A DNA stretch of 64,000 nucleotides. Origin: an uncultured Pelagibacteraceae bacterium. GTDB lineage: Bacteria; Pseudomonadota; Alphaproteobacteria; Pelagibacterales; Pelagibacteraceae. The stretch covers positions 124,001 through 188,000 of the forward strand of contig CACOGC010000002.1 in the NCBI GenBank assembly GCA_902626645.1, written 5' to 3'. The notes under the pieces were generated by a model. The model was not told the origin of the DNA and searched no databases. It worked only from the letters and a program-made list of their open reading frames with translations. The position numbers and the translations under genes are program-made. Position 1 is the first letter of the stretch. Every line of letters starts with the position of its first letter. This document shows, in pieces, positions 18,264 to 27,082 of the stretch.

Positions 18264-18995
18264 GTGAAAAATCTTTTTTTATTAATTCTATTTTTTCCAT
18301 TAACTTCATGCGGTAAAAGTGAACTAAACTGGCTAATCTTATCACCAAATAACATCGAAGGATTAACTAATCTAAAATTTTTGTTAAGTGGTTTAACAAC
18401 TACAATATTTATTAGTATAATTTCGATTTTTATCTCAATAATTATTGGTCTATTAGTTGCAATTCCATCGTTAGCTAAAAATAAATTCTTAACCTACCTT
18501 AATATTGGTTATGTTGAAATTGTAAGAGCAGTACCTTTACTAGTTTTGATTTTGTGGATCTATTATGGTCTTCCAATCATGACGGGTATAAGTTTTAGTC
18601 CATTCGTTTCTGGTATCATAGCTCTGTCAATTAGCGAAAGTGCTTTCCAGGCAGAAATATTTAGAGCAGGAATTAATTCAATAAAAAAATCTCAATGGGA
18701 AGCTGGAAGTTCTTTAGGATTAGGTTTTTTAAGAAAATTAAGATTAGTTATTCTGCCTCAAGCAATAAAAAATATTTTACCAGCTATAGGTAATCAATTT
18801 GTGTATGTACTTAAAATGTCCTCTCTTGTGTCTATAATTGGTATTGGAGATTTAACAAGAAAAGCTAATGAATTAGTTGTGACAACTTATAGACCATTGG
18901 AAATATATTCATTTCTAATTCTTGAATATTTAGTCTTGATATTAATTGTTTCTTATCTAGTCAGAAAATTAGAAAAAAAATTACAAAAAGATTAA
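18264..18995 (+). CDS. Polar amino-acid-type ABC transporter, permease
   Basis: A 243-residue inner-membrane permease of the HisM/GlnP family. The binding-protein-dependent transport signature EAA loop is clear (QWEAGSSLGLGFLRKLRLVI, about 151-170), with about four to five hydrophobic helices from residue 38 on. The start is GTG at 18264. The N terminus, MKNLFLLILFFPLTSCGKS, looks like a lipoprotein signal with an LTSC lipobox, unusual for a permease; it may simply be the first membrane helix. No ATP-binding subunit gene follows: the next gene is convergent and overlaps by 4 bp. An ATPase must be supplied from elsewhere. Confidence 0.88.
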   Translation: MKNLFLLILFFPLTSCGKSELNWLILSPNNIEGLTNLKFLLSGLTTTIFISIISIFISIIIGLLVAIPSLAKNKFLTYLNIGYVEIVRAVPLLVLILWIYYGLPIMTGISFSPFVSGIIALSISESAFQAEIFRAGINSIKKSQWEAGSSLGLGFLRKLRLVILPQAIKNILPAIGNQFVYVLKMSSLVSIIGIGDLTRKANELVVTTYRPLEIYSFLILEYLVLILIVSYLVRKLEKKLQKD

Positions 18996-19471
18996 TTTTT
19001 TTTTCTGTATTCCCAAGGATATTCAAAAGTCATGCCCCACATACCATTCTTATTTTTTTTGGCATAGTTTTCATCCTCAATAAATTTTGAAGAATATTTC
19101 CTGTAAGCAAAAGCATAACCTTTACGAACAAGATACTTAGATAAACTTTGATTATTTACAAAACATTCAGCTAAAATTCTCTTATATCGATCTACACCTT
19201 CTTTAACGCATTTTACCTTGTTATTACTTATCTTATTAATAAGTAATTTTTTTGCTTGTATTCCGCATTCAATAACTTCATCATTCCTATTGCATATTTG
19301 TTTTATTTCAGGTGTATCAATGCCGCTAAAACGAATTTTTTCCTTGTTTAAATGAATAGTGTCTCCATCAATGACTTTTACTTTATTAGAGTTAAGATCA
19401 AGATATGTTGTCAAAAAAAAAATTAGACAAATACTAGTAAGTAAAAAGACTTTTATTTTGTTTGAAAACAT
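18992..19471 (-). CDS. Thermonuclease (staphylococcal nuclease)-family protein, membrane-anchored or secreted
   Basis: A 159-residue SNase-like OB-fold nuclease. An N-terminal hydrophobic segment (about 6-25) acts as signal peptide or anchor. The nuclease core shows VKVIDGDTIHL, the arginine and acidic residues of IRFSGIDTPEIKQ, VDRYKRILAECFV with the second arginine, and LVRKGYAFAYRKYS. Three of the four cysteines, in ICNRNDEVIECG and KCVKEG, could form disulphides outside the cytoplasm. It probably degrades extracytoplasmic nucleic acid for nutrient salvage. Its ATG lies inside the 3' end of the MATE gene (38-bp overlap). Confidence 0.88.
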   Translation of the reverse strand: MFSNKIKVFLLTSICLIFFLTTYLDLNSNKVKVIDGDTIHLNKEKIRFSGIDTPEIKQICNRNDEVIECGIQAKKLLINKISNNKVKCVKEGVDRYKRILAECFVNNQSLSKYLVRKGYAFAYRKYSSKFIEDENYAKKNKNGMWGMTFEYPWEYRKKN

Positions 19472-20804
19472 TATTCAAAAAATACCCAATAAACATTAGA
19501 ACTGCAATTCCCATAAACCAATTTGTTACTAAAATTGTATAAAAAATATCTTCATAATCTCCTCCTTTAATATTAATCACATACCATAAACTTAAAAAAG
19601 GAAGGGCTGTTAATCTTAGAATGCTTAAATATAGACTATATAATGGTTTCTTAACTGCTTGGAATACTGCTGTAGTTATAAAAAAGACAGGATAAATTGG
19701 GCCAATTAATGCAGCAACCTTTAAGTATATTGCGCCATGCTTAATTGCCTCTGAATTGTCTGTGAATAATGAAACTAAAAACTCTGCACCAAAAAAAATT
19801 ACTATTCCTGCACAGATCATAAAAGATGATCCAAAAAAAAGAGCTTTTCTATATAATTCTCTTAATCTATCATAATTTTTTGCTCCAAAATTTTGTCCAC
19901 CAATAGACAATACTGCAGTATTTAATCCAATTACTGGAAGCAAAAAGACTTGTTCAATTCTTAAAGCAGCACCATAACCAGCAGTAGCTAAATCTCCAAA
20001 TTGACCAATAAAGTAAAGAATATTAAATAAACCAACACCTATTAACAGCATACTAAACATCACAGGAATTGTCTGATACAAGAGTTCACCTAGAAGATCA
20101 AATTTTGGAATAAAACACTCAGGTTTTAGATATTGTTTTAATTCACAACAATAAACTTTATATGCCAAATATATAAGACCAATAAATTGTGCAACTACAG
20201 TAGCTATTGCAAGTCCAGCTATACCAAATGCTGGAATAAAACCATAACCGAAAATAAATAATGGATTTAAAAAGATATTCAAAAAGAAACTAAAAATTAA
20301 AACATTCCTATAACTTTTTGTATCTCCTTGTGCATTTAATGTTCCATTTAAAGAAATTTGTATCAAAACAATTATGGTTCCATAAAAAATTACATCTAGA
20401 TATTTTCTAGTTAGTATAATTGCCTCTTGATCTGATCCCATAAGAGAAAGTAAAAAATCTGAAACATTTAAACCAAAAAAAGTAACTAAAATCGATAAGA
20501 AGATTGCAAAAATAATTGATTGAGCAATAAATAATGATGCCTTATTTTTGTTATTAGCACCTAAATTATTTCCAATTAAAGTATTAGTTCCTGCAGTTAG
20601 TCCAACTCCTATAGCAATAATGGTAAAATAAATTGGAAATGATTTTGCAATCGCTGCTATTGCTTCAGCAGATATTCTTCCTGCAAACCATGTATCTACT
20701 AGATTGTAAAAAGTTTGAAATAATGAACCAACACTTGCTGGTATAGTTACTTTTCTTAGTAAAAACCATATTGGATCTTTGGTTAATTTGAACGATTGTG
20801 ACAA
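19434..20804 (-). CDS. MATE-family multidrug/metabolite efflux transporter
   Basis: A 456-residue integral membrane protein with about twelve hydrophobic helices in two homologous halves, as in Na+- or H+-coupled MATE (NorM/DinF-like) exporters. The N-terminal VTIPASVGSLFQTFYNLVDTW region and GLTAGTNTLIGNNLGA are typical. The start is TTG at 20804; no in-frame ATG precedes the first conserved helix. It lies 8 bases downstream of trhO and overlaps the nuclease gene. The substrate cannot be told from sequence. Confidence 0.9.
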   Translation of the reverse strand: MSQSFKLTKDPIWFLLRKVTIPASVGSLFQTFYNLVDTWFAGRISAEAIAAIAKSFPIYFTIIAIGVGLTAGTNTLIGNNLGANNKNKASLFIAQSIIFAIFLSILVTFFGLNVSDFLLSLMGSDQEAIILTRKYLDVIFYGTIIVLIQISLNGTLNAQGDTKSYRNVLIFSFFLNIFLNPLFIFGYGFIPAFGIAGLAIATVVAQFIGLIYLAYKVYCCELKQYLKPECFIPKFDLLGELLYQTIPVMFSMLLIGVGLFNILYFIGQFGDLATAGYGAALRIEQVFLLPVIGLNTAVLSIGGQNFGAKNYDRLRELYRKALFFGSSFMICAGIVIFFGAEFLVSLFTDNSEAIKHGAIYLKVAALIGPIYPVFFITTAVFQAVKKPLYSLYLSILRLTALPFLSLWYVINIKGGDYEDIFYTILVTNWFMGIAVLMFIGYFLNNVFKQNKSLFTY

Positions 20805-20812
20805 TTAAATCC

Positions 20813-21721
20813 TTAGTTAAATTCTTTTTGAAAATTATATTTTTTTCCTGCTAGTTTTGCCTTATTTATCTGACTTTGCCTCATTCTAAAACGAGATTTT
20901 TGGTTTTTTGAGAGTTTATCAAAACAATTTGGACAAGTAACACCCTCCTCATATCTTTTAGATTTTTTATCTTTTGTTGAAATTGGTTGTCTACACCCAC
21001 CGCAAATTGAATAGGTTCCTTGTACTAATCCATGTTTTAGACTTACTCTATTATCAAATACAAAACACTCACCTTTCCATAAACTGTTTTTTTGTTTAAT
21101 TTTTTTTAAGTAATTTAAAATTCCACCCTTTAATTGATAAATATTTTTAAAACCTTTTTTTTCTAAAAATACAGATGCTTTTTCACACCTAATTCCACCA
21201 GTGCAAAACATTGCTATTGGCTGATCTTTTTTTAACTTTTTTAAGTATTTTGGGAAATCTCTAAAGTTGTCTATATTTGGATTTACCGATTTTTTAAAAG
21301 AACCAACTTTATGCTCAAAAGGTTTTCTTGCATCTAATAAAAAAGTTTTCTTATTTTTTATTAATTCATTCCATTTCGTTGGTTCAATATGATTATTCTT
21401 TTTTTTAATTATATTTGAGATTTTAAGATCCATTGGAACGACTTCTTTTTTAATTTTCACTTTAGATTTGTGGAAAGGTTTAAATTTACTTTTTGAATTA
21501 TTAAAACTATCAAATTCTTTAATATTAAAAATTTTTTTTAATTTAATAATTGTGGCCTTAATATCTTTATTTCTCCCAGATATAGATCCATTTAAACCCT
21601 CTTTTGATACAATAATTGATCCATATATTTTTTTATTAACTAAAAAATTATTCAATATTTTTTGATTCTTTTTCAAATTATTCATTTTTTGAAATTTATA
21701 AAATCCAAATACAGCGAACAT
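20813..21721 (-). CDS. trhO: tRNA uridine(34) hydroxylase (rhodanese-domain protein TrhO/YceA)
   Basis: TrhO hydroxylates uridine 34 of certain tRNAs, en route to 5-carboxymethoxyuridine-type modifications. The 302-residue protein has an acylphosphatase-like N-terminal domain (IYGSIIVSKEGLNGSISG, about 32-50) and a rhodanese domain (about 115-215). The active-site loop is MFCTGGIRCEKAS with its conserved cysteine. The cysteine-rich C-terminal segment CGGCRQPIS...CPNC is characteristic. The start at 21721 gives MFAVFGFYKF, matching the family N terminus. It shares one base with the end of the O-methyltransferase gene. Confidence 0.92.
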   Translation of the reverse strand: MFAVFGFYKFQKMNNLKKNQKILNNFLVNKKIYGSIIVSKEGLNGSISGRNKDIKATIIKLKKIFNIKEFDSFNNSKSKFKPFHKSKVKIKKEVVPMDLKISNIIKKKNNHIEPTKWNELIKNKKTFLLDARKPFEHKVGSFKKSVNPNIDNFRDFPKYLKKLKKDQPIAMFCTGGIRCEKASVFLEKKGFKNIYQLKGGILNYLKKIKQKNSLWKGECFVFDNRVSLKHGLVQGTYSICGGCRQPISTKDKKSKRYEEGVTCPNCFDKLSKNQKSRFRMRQSQINKAKLAGKKYNFQKEFN

Positions 21722-22371
21722 TAAATCTTCCTACAGACAGTCATTCCATCTCCAAAGGGCACCATGACCTTTTCAATTCTTTTGTCCTTTGAAATAAAAT
21801 GATTTAAATCTCTAATACTTTTCGTATATTTGTCATTTATATCTTTGTTAACAACCTCTCCATGCCATAAAACATTATCGATTATTACTAAACCCTCTTT
21901 ATTCAATAGATCTAGTGAAATTTCATAATATTTTCGGTAATTCATTTTATCAGCATCAATAAAAACTAAATCAAATTTTTCATTTCTAATACTCATCAAG
22001 CTTTCTAAAGCTGGTTTAATTATTGTTTTAATTTTGTGATTTTGATTAGCTTTTTTAAAAAAATTTTGAGCAATTTTATTTGTTTCTTCATTTTTATCTA
22101 AAGCAATTATACTACCTTCATCTGGTAATGCTAAAGCCATAGACAACGTACTTAAACCTGTAAAAGTTCCTATCTCTAAGACTTTTGTAATTTTGGAGAT
22201 CTTAATAATCAAATGTAAAAATTGACATTGGGAAATAGATATCTGCATTCTTTTAATATCACCAAGTGATAAGTTATAGTCTATTATTTCTTTTTGAATT
22301 GGATGTAATTTCAAACCATTCTTAAGGATGTAATCTTGTAAATGTTTTGTGATATTAAGGTCTGAACCCAT
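21721..22371 (-). CDS. Class I SAM-dependent O-methyltransferase
   Basis: A 216-residue methyltransferase of the caffeoyl-CoA/catechol O-methyltransferase-like family (Methyltransf_3). SAM motif I is VLEIGTFTGLSTLSMALALP near 72-91. The metal-binding aspartate segment is DLVFIDADKMNYRKYYE, and VIIDNVLWHGEV supplies the second ligand region. The substrate is unknown; related bacterial enzymes act on catechol-like or tRNA substrates. It lies 4 bases downstream of gatB and abuts trhO. A tRNA-modifying role, by analogy with TrmR/YrrM next to TrhO-type U34 chemistry, is possible but unproved. Confidence 0.85.
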   Translation of the reverse strand: MGSDLNITKHLQDYILKNGLKLHPIQKEIIDYNLSLGDIKRMQISISQCQFLHLIIKISKITKVLEIGTFTGLSTLSMALALPDEGSIIALDKNEETNKIAQNFFKKANQNHKIKTIIKPALESLMSIRNEKFDLVFIDADKMNYRKYYEISLDLLNKEGLVIIDNVLWHGEVVNKDINDKYTKSIRDLNHFISKDKRIEKVMVPFGDGMTVCRKI

Positions 22372-22375
22372 AACC

Positions 22376-23851
22376 TTATAATTTTTTCTTCAGGATCTCA
22401 TTGATTAATTGAGGATTAGCTTTTCCACCAGATGCTTTCATTGCTTGACCAACAAAAAAACCAAATAATTTTTCTTTACCTTGTTTATATTCAATAGCTT
22501 TTTCTCTGTTACCATTAATTATTTTATCAATTAAAGCCTCTAATGCCTTTGGATCACTTTGTTGCTTTAATCCTTTTTCCTCAACAATCTTTTGTGGGTC
22601 TTTATCTCCATCAATCATTAATTCAAAAACAGTTTTAGCTATTTTTCCTGAAATGGTTCCATTCTTAATTAGATTTATCAATATGGCGAAGTTCTTAGCA
22701 CTCACCGGACTTTGAGAAATTTCTAAACCTTTACTATTTAAAACAGCAAATAGTTCTCCTGTAATCCAATTGACTGCTAACTTAATATCTTTGTTCTTGC
22801 CCATTTTGGCTACAACTTCTTCAAAGTATTTTGCGGTATCAATATCAGACACTAAAATATTGGCTTCATAAGGAGACAATTTAAACTCTTCAATAAATCT
22901 TTTCTTTTTATCATCTGGAAGTTCTGGAATATCATTTTTAAGTTCTTCAATAAATTTTTCCGATACCTCCAAAGGTAATAAATCAGGGTCAGGAAAATAT
23001 CTGTAATCATGAGCATCTTCTTTTGATCTCATTGATCTTGTCTCATTTTTCTTCGTATCAAAAAGTCTTGTTTCTTGATCAATAGTTTTGCCCTCTTCTA
23101 TTAAATCAACTTGCCGATTAGCCTCATATTCTATTGCCATTTGCATAAACTTTATTGAATTAACATTTTTAATTTCACATCGAGTGCCAAATTCTTTTGA
23201 CCCTTTAGGTCTTACAGAAACATTCACATCCGCTCTTAAAGAGCCTTCTTGCATATTTCCGTCACAAGTTCCTAGGTACCTCATTATAGATCGTAATTTT
23301 TTAATGTAAGCATTAACTTCATCTGGGGATCTTAGATCAGGCTTGCTCACTATTTCCATTAATGCAACCCCTGATCTGTTTAAATCTACAAAAGTATTTT
23401 GTGGGTCAAGATCATGAATACTTTTTCCAGCATCCTGTTCTAGATGTAATCTTTCTATACCTACTTCTTTTTGACCATTAGGCATATCCAAAATAACTTT
23501 GCCCTCACCTACTATTGGATCTTTAAATTGTGATATTTGATATCCTTGAGGTAAATCAGCATAAAAATAATTTTTTCTATCAAATACAGAGCGTTTATTA
23601 ATTTTTGCATTAAGACCAATACCAGTTTTAATAGCTTGTTTAATGCAAAATTCATTTATTACAGGTAGCATTCCTGGAAATGCAGCGTCAACTAAACTTA
23701 CTTGTGTATTTGGTTCGGCGCCGAATTTAGTTGATGAAGAAGAAAATAGTTTTGACTCAGATAATACTTGAGCATGTACTTCTAATCCGATTACAACTTC
23801 ATATTGATTATCTTTCCGATTAATCAAATATTCTGTGTTTTTCTTATTCAC
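22376..23851 (-). CDS. gatB: Aspartyl/glutamyl-tRNA amidotransferase subunit B
   Basis: GatB binds misacylated Glu-tRNA(Gln) or Asp-tRNA(Asn) and activates the acyl carboxylate for amidation. The 491-residue protein has the N-terminal [20 protein letters not shown] motif, [19 protein letters not shown], and a YqeY-like C-terminal tail domain (about 340-490) contacting tRNA. The start is GTG at 23851, overlapping the gatA stop by 4 bases (GTGA). The operon order is gatC-gatA-gatB. Its presence implies the indirect route to Gln-tRNA and/or Asn-tRNA. Confidence 0.97.
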   Translation of the reverse strand: MNKKNTEYLINRKDNQYEVVIGLEVHAQVLSESKLFSSSSTKFGAEPNTQVSLVDAAFPGMLPVINEFCIKQAIKTGIGLNAKINKRSVFDRKNYFYADLPQGYQISQFKDPIVGEGKVILDMPNGQKEVGIERLHLEQDAGKSIHDLDPQNTFVDLNRSGVALMEIVSKPDLRSPDEVNAYIKKLRSIMRYLGTCDGNMQEGSLRADVNVSVRPKGSKEFGTRCEIKNVNSIKFMQMAIEYEANRQVDLIEEGKTIDQETRLFDTKKNETRSMRSKEDAHDYRYFPDPDLLPLEVSEKFIEELKNDIPELPDDKKKRFIEEFKLSPYEANILVSDIDTAKYFEEVVAKMGKNKDIKLAVNWITGELFAVLNSKGLEISQSPVSAKNFAILINLIKNGTISGKIAKTVFELMIDGDKDPQKIVEEKGLKQQSDPKALEALIDKIINGNREKAIEYKQGKEKLFGFFVGQAMKASGGKANPQLINEILKKKL

Positions 23852-25305
23852 TTAATCCACCAATCAGTAATTTTGTTTTTAAAATTTATTTTCTCCTCCA
23901 TAGCAAAAGCAATGTTTAATATATTTTGTTCATCAAAGGCTTTACCGATTATTTGTAAACCCAGAGGATAACCTTTAGTATCGTGTCCTGCAGGAATTGA
24001 TATACCGGGCAGGCCTGCCAAATTAACTGGTACTGTAAATATGTCATTTAAATACATCGAAACTGGATCATTTTTTTTTTCACCTATTTTAAAAGCTGAG
24101 CTAGGAGTTGATGGAGTTAAAATTGCATCAACTTTTTTATATGCCTTATCAAAATCATTTTTGATTAGTTTTCTCACTTTTTGAGCTTTAAGATAGTATG
24201 CATCATAATAACCAGATGATAATACATAGGTTCCAATCATAATTCTTCTTTGAACTTCTGCACCAAAGCCTTCAGATCTAGTTTTTTCATACATATCAAT
24301 TAAATTTTCACCTTTGGCTCTGTATCCATACTTTACACCATCATATCTTGCTAAATTAGAAGATGCCTCCGCTGGAGCAACAATATAATACGTTGGTAGA
24401 GCATAACTTGTATGTGGAAGAGATATGTCGATTGGTTTAGCACCACAATCTTTTACATATTGAATACCTTTTTGCCAAAGATCTTCAATTTCTTTAGGCA
24501 TACCATCAACTCTGTATTCTTTTGGAATTCCAATTTTTTTTCCTTTTATATTTTTTGTAAGTTCTTTGCTATAATGATTTCTTTTGAAATTGATTGAAGT
24601 AGAATCTTTTGGATCATATGTGCTTATTACTTCTTGCAACAAAGCACAATCTTTAACGTTTTGGGCCATCGGTCCTGCTTGATCTAATGAGGAAGCAAAG
24701 GCAACTATCCCATATCTTGAGCAACTTCCGTATGTTGGTTTTAAACCTACAATTCCAGTAAATGAAGCTGGTTGTCTAATCGATCCTCCAGTATCAGTGC
24801 CAATTGTGATTGGAGTTAATTGTCCAGCAACCGCTGATGCTGAACCACCCGATGAACCACCGGGAACTAAATTCTTATCAATAGGATTTTGTACGTTTCC
24901 AAAATGACTTGTCTCATTAGATGAACCCATTGCAAACTCATCACAATTTAATTTACCCAAAAGTATTGCACCTTCATTCCAAATATTTTCAGTAACTGTA
25001 GACTCATAAGTTGGTACAAAATTATTCAAAATTTTACTACCAGCAGTTGTTTTAACATTTTTTGTGCAGAACAAGTCTTTAACTGCCATGGGTATACCAG
25101 GTAATTTTAAATCTAAATTTGGGTTCTGATCAAACTTTTTTGCTTTATCTAAAGCCGATGTAAAATCATCTGTGATATAAGCATTTAATTCACTAGACTT
25201 TTCAGACCTCTGAATAAATGCTTTGGTCACATCTGTTGAAGAAAGTTTCTTATTTTTAATATTCTCTACTAATTCTGTTAAAGATTGTTTTGTAATGTCT
25301 GACAT
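23848..25305 (-). CDS. gatA: Aspartyl/glutamyl-tRNA amidotransferase subunit A
   Basis: GatA is the glutaminase of GatCAB, releasing ammonia from an amide donor. The 485-residue amidase-signature protein shows the catalytic lysine in PMAVKDLFC, the serine-glycine-rich [14 protein letters not shown] loop, and the nucleophile region [18 protein letters not shown] containing the cis-Ser and nucleophilic Ser. Length is standard. It is encoded directly after gatC, sharing one base with the gatC stop, and couples to gatB by a 4-base overlap. Confidence 0.97.
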   Translation of the reverse strand: MSDITKQSLTELVENIKNKKLSSTDVTKAFIQRSEKSSELNAYITDDFTSALDKAKKFDQNPNLDLKLPGIPMAVKDLFCTKNVKTTAGSKILNNFVPTYESTVTENIWNEGAILLGKLNCDEFAMGSSNETSHFGNVQNPIDKNLVPGGSSGGSASAVAGQLTPITIGTDTGGSIRQPASFTGIVGLKPTYGSCSRYGIVAFASSLDQAGPMAQNVKDCALLQEVISTYDPKDSTSINFKRNHYSKELTKNIKGKKIGIPKEYRVDGMPKEIEDLWQKGIQYVKDCGAKPIDISLPHTSYALPTYYIVAPAEASSNLARYDGVKYGYRAKGENLIDMYEKTRSEGFGAEVQRRIMIGTYVLSSGYYDAYYLKAQKVRKLIKNDFDKAYKKVDAILTPSTPSSAFKIGEKKNDPVSMYLNDIFTVPVNLAGLPGISIPAGHDTKGYPLGLQIIGKAFDEQNILNIAFAMEEKINFKNKITDWWIK

Positions 25306-25592
25306 TATTCGATTACCTTTGGTACAACAAAATAATCCTCATTATCTTCAGGAGAATTTTTAATTATTTGTTCTCTAATATTTTTACTTTTGATCTCATC
25401 AGATCTAAATTTTAAAGTTGTTTCGGCTATTGATGTTAATGGCTTTACATCATCTGTTTTTAATTCATTAAGCTTTTCAATAAATTCAAAAATTGAATTC
25501 AAATCATCAGCTAATTTTTCTGCCCTTTTTTCATCTACAGAAATTCTTGATAATTTAGATATGTGTTTTATTGTTTTAAGATCTATACTCAT
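25305..25592 (-). CDS. gatC: Aspartyl/glutamyl-tRNA amidotransferase subunit C
   Basis: GatC is the small (95-residue) subunit wrapping GatA and GatB. The N-terminal IKHISKLSRISVDE and the LNSIFEFIEKLNELKTDDVKP segment are typical, ending with a C-terminal DYFVVPKVIE. First gene of gatCAB, divergent from ruvX across 50 bp. Confidence 0.95.
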   Translation of the reverse strand: MSIDLKTIKHISKLSRISVDEKRAEKLADDLNSIFEFIEKLNELKTDDVKPLTSIAETTLKFRSDEIKSKNIREQIIKNSPEDNEDYFVVPKVIE

Positions 25593-25642
25593 ATGCTATT
25601 TAGGTATGACGCAAACTATCATTTAAGTTAAAAATATACAAT

Positions 25643-26098
25643 ATGATCACGTTAGAGGAATTTAAAAAAAATCACTTAGATAAGTGCAGATTGATAGGTT
25701 TAGACCTTGGTTCAAAACGAATAGGAGTTTCAATTTGTGACGAAAAACAATTAATTGCCACACCATTTATAACTATAGAAAAAAAATCCTCTCAAAACCT
25801 TATAGATCAACTTAAATCAATAATCATCGAAAACAACATAAAGGGAATCATAATAGGAAACCCCTTAAATATGGATGGCTCTTCTGGCAAATCTTCTCAA
25901 TCAGTAAAAGATGTTTCCACGTATATTGAAAAGAACATTGATATTCCAGTTTGTTTATGGGATGAGAGACTATCAACTGTTGGTGCATTTAATCTTTCCA
26001 GTCAATTAGATGTTAATGTGAGTAAAAGAGAAAAAAAAATTGATGAAAATGCTGCTGCTTTTATATTGCAAGGGGCAATAGATTTTTTAAACAATTAA
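25643..26098 (+). CDS. ruvX: Putative Holliday junction resolvase / pre-16S rRNA nuclease YqgF
   Basis: A 151-residue RNase H-fold nuclease of the RuvX/YqgF family, implicated in 16S rRNA 5'-end maturation and possibly in Holliday junction resolution. The N-terminal IGLDLGSKRIGVSICD carries the first catalytic aspartate. GIIIGNPLNMDGSSGK, the catalytic glutamate of LWDERLST, and a final DENAAAFILQGAIDFL are also present. It opens the plus-strand unit ruvX-pyrB-pyrC'-plsY-topA-ridA. Confidence 0.93.
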   Translation: MITLEEFKKNHLDKCRLIGLDLGSKRIGVSICDEKQLIATPFITIEKKSSQNLIDQLKSIIIENNIKGIIIGNPLNMDGSSGKSSQSVKDVSTYIEKNIDIPVCLWDERLSTVGAFNLSSQLDVNVSKREKKIDENAAAFILQGAIDFLNN

Positions 26099-26140
26099 TA
26101 CTTGCTATTATACAACTTTATAGCTATAGAGTTGGTTTTA

Positions 26141-27082
26141 ATGGCAATTAAAACAAATAAAGCTATTAAAATTTCCCAAAAACATCTGTTAGGTATCCAA
26201 GATTTGTCTATAAATGATGTTAGTCTAATACTTGATGAAGCTCACAGTTTTATAAAAGTAAACCAAAGTAAAAATAAAAAAATTGATGCGCTAAGAGGAA
26301 AAACACAGATTAATTTATTTTTTGAGCCCTCAACTAGAACGCAAAGTTCATTTGAATTAGCAGGAAAAAGACTTGGAGCTGACGTGATGTCAATGAATAT
26401 AAGTAATTCTGCAATTAAAAAAGGTGAAACTCTTATTGATACAGCAATGACACTAAATGCTATGCATCCTGACATCATTGTAATAAGACACCAAGACTCT
26501 GGCGCATGTAATCTACTTTCTCAAAAAGTTAATTGTGCGGTTTTAAATGCCGGAGATGGAAGAAGAGAGCACCCTACTCAAGCTTTATTGGATGCTCTGA
26601 CAATTATAAATCGAAAAAAAAAAATTGAAGGTTTAAGAATTGCCATTTGTGGAGATATCCTGCATTCAAGAGTTGCAAGATCTAATATTTATTTACTGAA
26701 CATGTTAGGGGCAGAAGTAAATATAATTGCTCCCACAAATTTGATGCCAAAGGAGATAGAAAAATTTGGTGTTAATACATTTACCGATATGAAAAAAGGA
26801 TTAAAAGATTGTGATATTGTAATGATGTTAAGATTACAAAATGAAAGAATGACAAGTTCTTATCTCTCATCTAACAGAGAATATTATGAATATTATGGCC
26901 TTACACCAGATAAATTAGAACATGCAAAAGCTGATGCATTAATCATGCACCCAGGTCCAATGAATAGAGGTATTGAGATAGATACTAATTTAGCTGACGA
27001 TATCAATAAAAGCGTAATTAAAGAACAAGTAGAACTAGGAGTTGCGGTAAGAATGGCCTGTTTAAAAATTTTTTGTAGTTAA
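26141..27082 (+). CDS. pyrB: Aspartate carbamoyltransferase catalytic subunit
   Basis: PyrB makes carbamoyl aspartate from carbamoyl phosphate and aspartate in pyrimidine synthesis. It has the carbamoyl-phosphate loop [20 protein letters not shown], the [11 protein letters not shown] motif, and MLRLQNERM near the C-terminal aspartate site. The reading frame extends to TTG at 26102, but the ATG at 26141 is chosen because it starts just before homologous sequence; the extra 13 residues are hydrophobic and unlike the family. The stop is adjacent to the pyrC' ATG. No pyrI regulatory subunit gene is present. Confidence 0.95.
   Translation: MAIKTNKAIKISQKHLLGIQDLSINDVSLILDEAHSFIKVNQSKNKKIDALRGKTQINLFFEPSTRTQSSFELAGKRLGADVMSMNISNSAIKKGETLIDTAMTLNAMHPDIIVIRHQDSGACNLLSQKVNCAVLNAGDGRREHPTQALLDALTIINRKKKIEGLRIAICGDILHSRVARSNIYLLNMLGAEVNIIAPTNLMPKEIEKFGVNTFTDMKKGLKDCDIVMMLRLQNERMTSSYLSSNREYYEYYGLTPDKLEHAKADALIMHPGPMNRGIEIDTNLADDINKSVIKEQVELGVAVRMACLKIFCS

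Noticed and set aside
26102-26140. Upstream TTG extension of pyrB by 13 codons
   Set aside because: Hydrophobic and not PyrB-like; the ATG at 26141 gives the usual N terminus.
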